Shown here: one piece after another, positions 15,392-19,304 of the stretch | Layout of the letters: each line of letters opens with the position of its first letter | How positions within the stretch are numbered: position 1 is the first letter of the stretch | NCBI GenBank assembly: GCA_964496755.1 | Contig: CAZCBD010000031.1 | Location: 1 to 19,304, forward strand | DNA length: 19,304 nt | DNA from: CAZCBD01 sp964496755 | GTDB taxonomy: Bacteria > Bacteroidota > Ignavibacteria > Ignavibacteriales > Melioribacteraceae | Direction: 5' to 3' | Position numbers and translations under genes: made by a program | Notes under the pieces: generated by a model | The model's database searches: none | What the model was told of the DNA's origin: nothing | The model's input: only the letters and a program-made list of their open reading frames with translations

Positions 15392-15760
15392 ATGTCAAAA
15401 TATTGGGTTGTTGAAGCCAGTTGGGGGAAAACCGAGTGTAATCACGATAGAGTTTTAAGTCGTGGTTATTGGTATATAACATGCACCAAAGAAGAAATGA
15501 TTAAATTTACTAATCAAAAAGAACCTATTCAGATTGGCGATAAAATTGCCGTAAGAGATAAAAATGCAACTTCAAGTATGATTAAAATTAAAGCTATCGG
15601 TGTTGTTAAAGAAATAAATCTTGAAACCAACACTATCGGCATAGAATGGTTATTAGAAGAAGTAAAGCGTAATAATGTTGGACAAGGTTGCATTGAATCA
15701 TTAACCGGCCCCTTTTTTGAAAAAGAAGATTGGGTAAATACATTGCTTGATTCATTGTAG
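15392..15760 (+). CDS. Small stand-alone PUA/EVE-like protein
   Basis: This 122-residue cytoplasmic protein has no signal peptide or membrane segment. The sequence opens KYWVVEASWGK, continues with RVLSRGYWYI, then IQIGDKIAVRDKN and a KIKAIGVVKEIN segment, and ends with a Trp-containing IEWLL and DWVNTLL. From memory, the order ASWG ... RGxW ... GDxIAxR ... IKAIGxV resembles PUA/EVE-like modules found at the N-terminus of McrB-type restriction and AAA+ proteins, where such modules recognise modified bases. Here it stands alone. The family call is tentative. A GTG four codons upstream is in frame, but the ATG is chosen because homologous modules start at the KYW strand. It lies 206 bp or more from the upstream gene and 60 bp before the Cache gene. 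Confidence 0.6.
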   Translation: MSKYWVVEASWGKTECNHDRVLSRGYWYITCTKEEMIKFTNQKEPIQIGDKIAVRDKNATSSMIKIKAIGVVKEINLETNTIGIEWLLEEVKRNNVGQGCIESLTGPFFEKEDWVNTLLDSL

Positions 15761-15820
15761 ATTTTATTCCGACTTTCTTGTTATATTTGCAAGCTGATTA
15801 TTTATTTCGGAGTTCTTAAG

Positions 15821-16696
15821 ATGTTTATTTCAAAATTACAAAATATATGGTATGTTTTTTTAATCTTTTTATCGCTAACTTTAGCCCAAAGTGAAGCTTA
15901 TGAAAACCCTGAAACCGTAGAAATTGTTCACCTTGTTAAACAAGCTACCCGGTATATTGAAAAAAAGGGAGAAATTGCTTTTAATGATTTTAGAAAGAGT
16001 AATTCCAAATGGAATCATGGCGACACTTATATTTTTGTTTTGGATTTAAATGGAAAAATGGTTGTTCATCCCGATACATCTTTAGTTGGCAAAAACCAAC
16101 TTTCGTTAACAGATATAAACAACAAACCTTTTATTAAGTGGTTTATCTATTTAGCAACTAATTCCAAAGGATACGGCTGGTCGCATTATTTATGGGTTAA
16201 GCCCGGTCAAGTTTTCCCATCTTGGAAATCAACGTATGTGAAATTAGTAACTTCACCAATGGGAAACAAATACATTGTTTGCTGTGGTAAATATAACCTT
16301 CCGATTGAAAAACAATTCATTGTGGAAACAATTGATTTTGCTGCAGAAATGATCCAACGAAAAGGGAAAAAAGCCTTTGAACTTTTTCGCAATAAAAATT
16401 CGGAATTTATTTACATGAACACTTATATATTTGTTTTAGATATGAAGGGAAAATTGCTTGTACACCCTGCCTTTCCAAGACTTGAAAATTCTAATCTAAA
16501 AAAACTTACCGATTTTAATGGCAAAGTTGTTGCCGACGAAATTTTTAAAATTCTAAAGAAACAAGACTCGGGGTGGATAGAATATTTATGGCCTAAACCC
16601 GGTTCCAGCGAACCTTCAATAAAACACACATACATAAGAAAAGTATCTTGTTGGGAAGGGGATTTTATTATCGGAGACGGATTTTACGAACAATAA
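15821..16696 (+). CDS. Secreted protein with two tandem sCache_2-type sensor domains
   Basis: This 291-residue protein has a signal peptide (LQNIWYVFLIFLSLTLAQ, cut near residue 24) and then two copies of one domain, at about 33-158 and 165-291. Each copy has a helix ending KKGExAF or KKGKKAF, the strand YIFVLDxxGKxxVHP, a turn with LTDxN, and GWxxYLWxKPG followed by TYVKLV or TYIRKV. This is the pattern of single Cache (sCache_2) ligand-binding domains of chemoreceptors and kinases. No second membrane helix, chemoreceptor signalling domain, kinase or GGDEF domain follows; the frame stops right after the second copy, so this is a free periplasmic or secreted binding protein. GGAG lies eight bases upstream of the start. 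It is followed by a strong terminator, so it is transcribed separately from the symporter. Confidence 0.85.
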   Translation: MFISKLQNIWYVFLIFLSLTLAQSEAYENPETVEIVHLVKQATRYIEKKGEIAFNDFRKSNSKWNHGDTYIFVLDLNGKMVVHPDTSLVGKNQLSLTDINNKPFIKWFIYLATNSKGYGWSHYLWVKPGQVFPSWKSTYVKLVTSPMGNKYIVCCGKYNLPIEKQFIVETIDFAAEMIQRKGKKAFELFRNKNSEFIYMNTYIFVLDMKGKLLVHPAFPRLENSNLKKLTDFNGKVVADEIFKILKKQDSGWIEYLWPKPGSSEPSIKHTYIRKVSCWEGDFIIGDGFYEQ

Positions 16697-16721
16697 AAAA
16701 AAATTATAAAATATTAATTTT

Positions 16722-16764
16722 AAAAAATCGAATAACAGATATATTGTTATTCGATTTTTTTTTT
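16722..16764 (+). terminator. Strong rho-independent terminator
   Basis: The arms 16722-16737 and 16745-16760 pair over 16 bases around a seven-base loop. The right arm runs into ten T residues and the left arm starts with six A residues, so it should end transcription of the Cache gene and could work in both directions. Confidence 0.85.
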
Positions 16765-16852
16765 GTTAAAATTTATTTCACATTATTTCTATTAATTCTT
16801 TCTTACATTATTTAAGCTTAAACTATTTTCAAATAAAACTAAGTATTAGAAT

Positions 16853-18574
16853 ATGCAAACACTAAATGAAATTTTATCGAACATTGACAAACACATTGGT
16901 GGCTCGGAATGGTTTGTTCTACTTTTACTGGCAACAGGACTTTTCTTTACACTGTATTTAAAATTTCCTCAGATAAGATATTTTAAACACGCACTTAAAA
17001 TAGTCAAGGGAAAATTTGATAAGGCTGACGACCTTGGCGATACATCACATTTTCAAGCATTGGCAACCGCACTTTCCGGTACGGTGGGAACCGGAAATAT
17101 TGCCGGAGTTGCTTTTGCAATTCACCTTGGTGGGCCGGCCGCTCTCTTTTGGATGCTTGTAACCGCTGTTTTCGGTATGACTACTAAATTCGTTGAAGTA
17201 ACTTTATCGCACAAGTATCGGGACAAATTAGAAGATGGATCCATTTCCGGTGGACCAATGTACTACATGAAAAAAAGGTTAAACATTAAACTTAAATCTG
17301 GGAAAGTAATAAAAACCGGTATGCTGATGGGAGGTTTTTTTGCTGTTGCTACGGTTTTGTCTTCATTCGGCACAGGTAATCTGCCGCAAATTAACAGCAT
17401 TGCAAATGCGGTTTTTTCGACTTTCGGTGTGCAAAAAATTATAACCGGAGCAGTGCTGGCAATATTATTAGGTATTGTTGTTATCGGAGGCATTAAACGA
17501 ATTGCAAAAGTTACGGAAAAACTTGTTCCGGGTATGGCAATAATATACTTTATCGGTGCTCTCTCGGTTATTCTTTTTAACTTTGATAATATTATTCCTT
17601 CTATTATTTCAATTTTTTCCGATCTATTTACAGGCTCTGCTGCTACCGGTGGTTTTCTGGGAGCCACAATTGCATATGCTTTTAATAGAGGAGTAAATAG
17701 AGGTCTCTTTTCTAATGAAGCAGGCCAAGGTTCGGCTCCAATTGCACATGCTGCTGCACGTGCTCACGAACCTGTTTCGGAAGGAATGGTTGCAATTCTT
17801 GAACCTTTTATTGATACAATTCTAATCTGTTCGCTTACCGGATTGGTATTACTTTCTTCCGGAGTTTGGAATAAAAAAATTCAAAATGAGTTTCAAATTG
17901 CTGATATAGAAATTCTTGCAAATAATTACGATCAAAATAAAGACCGCGCAATATTGTTTGAACAATTAGACAAAGGGGATATTCTTCCTTTGTTTTCAGG
18001 TGAATTAATTGTTCAAGATGGAATTATTCAAAATGAAAACATTACAATCATTCACGCACGCTCAGTTGCTGAGGATGTAAAAGTATTTAATAACAATTCC
18101 AAATTTAGTGGTAAATTAGAAGTATCCGATGGACGCCCCATTCTTTCGGAAGCATCCTTACGAATCGTTGGAAAATCTTTAACTCACAGTGCTCCTTTAA
18201 CAACCGAAGCATTTAAATCCAGCTTCTTCGGTGATTACGGACAATACATAGTTTCAATCGGATTATTATTATTTGCATTTTCAACTGCTATTTCGTGGTC
18301 ATATTACGGTGATAGAGCCATCACATTTTTAGTGGGACAGAAATATGTTGTGTTTTACAGAGTAATTTATGTGATTGGTTTTTTCCTTGCATCATTTACC
18401 GATACAACAATTATTTGGACTTTATCCGGTATCGCCATTGCCTTTATGACTATACCCAACTTAATTGGTTTATTAGTACTTCACAAAGAAGTTAAATTAA
18501 CCATTAATGAGTATTGGAAAATATTTAGAAAAGAATTTCCTGACGAAAAAATTCCGGTTAATATTAAAGATTAA
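16853..18574 (+). CDS. Sodium:alanine/amino-acid symporter (AGCS family) with hydrophilic insertion
   Basis: This is a 573-residue inner-membrane transporter of the alanine/glycine:cation symporter family. Family marks are LSGTVGTGNIAGVA (75-88), SGGPMYYM (132-139), FSTFGVQK, NRGVNRGLFSNEAGQGSAP (278-296) and AFSTAISWSYYGDRA (475-489), with about 11 hydrophobic helices. It imports a neutral amino acid such as alanine or glycine with sodium. Typical members have about 450-480 residues. Here an extra hydrophilic segment of about 100 residues lies between the helix ending SSGVWNKK (about 341) and SAPLTTEAF (about 446). That segment is beta-rich (FSGELIVQDGIIQNENITII) and replaces a short loop. 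It starts 88 bp after a strong terminator, so it has its own promoter, and no clear ribosome binding site is seen. No riboswitch is recognised upstream. Confidence 0.92.
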   Translation: MQTLNEILSNIDKHIGGSEWFVLLLLATGLFFTLYLKFPQIRYFKHALKIVKGKFDKADDLGDTSHFQALATALSGTVGTGNIAGVAFAIHLGGPAALFWMLVTAVFGMTTKFVEVTLSHKYRDKLEDGSISGGPMYYMKKRLNIKLKSGKVIKTGMLMGGFFAVATVLSSFGTGNLPQINSIANAVFSTFGVQKIITGAVLAILLGIVVIGGIKRIAKVTEKLVPGMAIIYFIGALSVILFNFDNIIPSIISIFSDLFTGSAATGGFLGATIAYAFNRGVNRGLFSNEAGQGSAPIAHAAARAHEPVSEGMVAILEPFIDTILICSLTGLVLLSSGVWNKKIQNEFQIADIEILANNYDQNKDRAILFEQLDKGDILPLFSGELIVQDGIIQNENITIIHARSVAEDVKVFNNNSKFSGKLEVSDGRPILSEASLRIVGKSLTHSAPLTTEAFKSSFFGDYGQYIVSIGLLLFAFSTAISWSYYGDRAITFLVGQKYVVFYRVIYVIGFFLASFTDTTIIWTLSGIAIAFMTIPNLIGLLVLHKEVKLTINEYWKIFRKEFPDEKIPVNIKD

Positions 18575-18588
18575 TCTTAATTACTTTA

Positions 18589-18642
18589 TACGGGAGAAAG
18601 TTGATTATTCAATCCGAATCTTTAACTCTCCCGTAATTTATT
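18589..18642 (+). terminator. Probable hairpin terminator after the symporter gene
   Basis: TACGGGAGA (18589-18597) and TCTCCCGTA (18627-18635) form a perfect nine-base, GC-containing stem around a 29-base loop, with ATTTATTTT after it. It lies 14 bases after the stop codon. The long loop and interrupted T tract leave open another role, such as a leader element for the gene at 18765. The rest of 18575-18764 shows nothing else that I can support. Confidence 0.5.
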
Positions 18643-18764
18643 TTAAGTTTTTCGATTTCCCGAATAATTCTATTTATATTTCCGATGACTATTATATTAT
18701 TTTATCAAAACCCGATAATCAGTTTGTAAATATTTCTTTTAAATTATTATTAAACAGGTGATTT

Positions 18765-19304
18765 ATGTTCAAAGGTATTAAAGCTAAAATTGGTATTACA
18801 ATACTTTCATTTTTGTTACTAGTAATTGCATTAATTACTGCTACTTATTTTACTGCCGAATCGCAAGAAAGCGATGGTGTAATTATTAATCTTGCCGGCC
18901 GACAAAGAATGCTTTCGCAAAAGATGACCAAAGAAGCCCTCTCTTATGTAAAAGGTAAAACCGACGCTACCGATATGCTGAAAACAGCCAAATTATTTGA
19001 TAGTACCTTGAACGGCTTAATAAACGGCAACAAAAAATTAAACTTACCTCCAACGGAAGAAAAATCCATTTTAACAAATCTACAAGAAGTTAAATCACTT
19101 TGGACGGGTATCCATCAAAACATAAAATTATTAGCATCTTCTCCTGAAAACAAAGAAGCACTTAATTTTATAATTGAAAAAAACCTGGACTTACTAGATT
19201 CAATGAACAAAATTGTTAAACAATTTGAAATTCTATCTTCTTCCAAAATAAACACATTATATATTATCCAGCTTTCTTTTTTCATTTTATCATTATTTGT
19301 TACT
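18765..19304 (+). CDS. Membrane sensor with PilJ-type N-terminal domain (3' end beyond window)
   Basis: The frame starts at an ATG with AGGTGA ending three bases before it and remains open to the right edge, giving 180 residues. Residues 8-27 are a membrane helix (KIGITILSFLLLVIALITAT). The hallmark of the PilJ/NarX-like four-helix periplasmic domain follows: INLAGRQRMLSQKMTKEAL (about 42-60), then helical segments up to about residue 160. A second membrane helix begins at about 166 (LYIIQLSFFILSLFVT), at the very edge. This domain is found in chemoreceptors, histidine kinases and diguanylate cyclases; the output domain lies outside the window, so its type cannot be told. It follows the symporter on the same strand after 190 bp. 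Confidence 0.85.
   Translation, partial: MFKGIKAKIGITILSFLLLVIALITATYFTAESQESDGVIINLAGRQRMLSQKMTKEALSYVKGKTDATDMLKTAKLFDSTLNGLINGNKKLNLPPTEEKSILTNLQEVKSLWTGIHQNIKLLASSPENKEALNFIIEKNLDLLDSMNKIVKQFEILSSSKINTLYIIQLSFFILSLFVT

Noticed and set aside
15800..15810. Sigma-54 promoter before the double-Cache gene (TTGTTATATTTGCA region)
   Set aside because: The GC of the -12 element is present but the required GG ten bases earlier is CT, so the consensus fails.
17263..17667. Minus-strand frame of 134 codons inside the symporter gene
   Set aside because: It is antisense to the conserved core of the AGCS transporter and has no family features or ribosome binding site.
18507..18761. Plus-strand frame of 84 codons over the symporter 3' end and the following gap
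   Set aside because: It overlaps the end of the symporter in another frame, contains the hairpin at 18589-18635, and its translation has no recognisable pattern.
1..19304. Defence island, prophage, insertion sequence or CRISPR array
   Set aside because: No transposase, integrase, phage, cas or toxin-antitoxin gene and no direct-repeat array were seen; the single PUA-like protein is not enough to claim one.

Overview
The window is AT-rich DNA packed with bacterial genes on both strands. It has no rRNA, tRNA, CRISPR array, insertion sequence or phage gene that I can see. The gene content suggests the Bacteroidota/Chlorobi superphylum: a PorV/PorQ-type outer-membrane protein, a BamD-like lipoprotein, several exported proteins whose signal peptides end in AQ or SQ, and a PilJ-type sensor. 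Clear Shine-Dalgarno sequences precede several genes (AAGGAGG before the hydrolase, GGAG or AAGGA elsewhere). True Bacteroidota rarely use these, so a member of the Ignavibacteria (Ignavibacterium/Melioribacter-like) is the best guess. That placement is inference from gene style, not a database match.

Layout. (1) Positions 1-2763, minus strand: a cell-envelope group with an exported protein of unknown function that has a C-terminal membrane anchor, a BamD-like TPR lipoprotein, and a secreted FG-GAP/VCBS-like repeat protein that runs off the left edge. (2) 2871-3794, plus strand: a PorV/PorQ-family outer-membrane protein. (3) 9044-3821, minus strand: a signalling operon of a PAS histidine kinase, an NtrC-type sigma-54 activator, a PAS hybrid kinase with a C-terminal receiver, and a sirtuin deacylase whose start codon overlaps the hybrid kinase stop (ATGA). 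(4) 9177-11237, plus strand: a MuiA-like DUF4140/DUF4139 exported protein and a GNAT acetyltransferase. (5) 13964-11296, minus strand: an exported alpha/beta hydrolase, an ECF-like sigma factor, a two-helix membrane protein that is probably its anti-sigma factor, and a YbjQ protein. The last three are joined by ATGA overlaps. (6) 14076-15173, plus strand: a nitroreductase and a flavin-reductase-like protein. (7) 15392-16696, plus strand: a stand-alone PUA/EVE-like protein and a secreted double-Cache protein, closed by a very strong terminator. (8) 16853 to the right edge, plus strand: a sodium:amino-acid symporter (AGCS family) with an unusual hydrophilic insertion of about 100 residues, then the start of a PilJ-domain membrane sensor.

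Most of the window is ordinary chromosomal housekeeping and signalling. The points worth a second look are the sirtuin coupled to a two-component cluster, the symporter insertion, the Cache protein with no output domain, the zinc-motif-free candidate anti-sigma factor and its YbjQ partner, and the stand-alone PUA-like protein.
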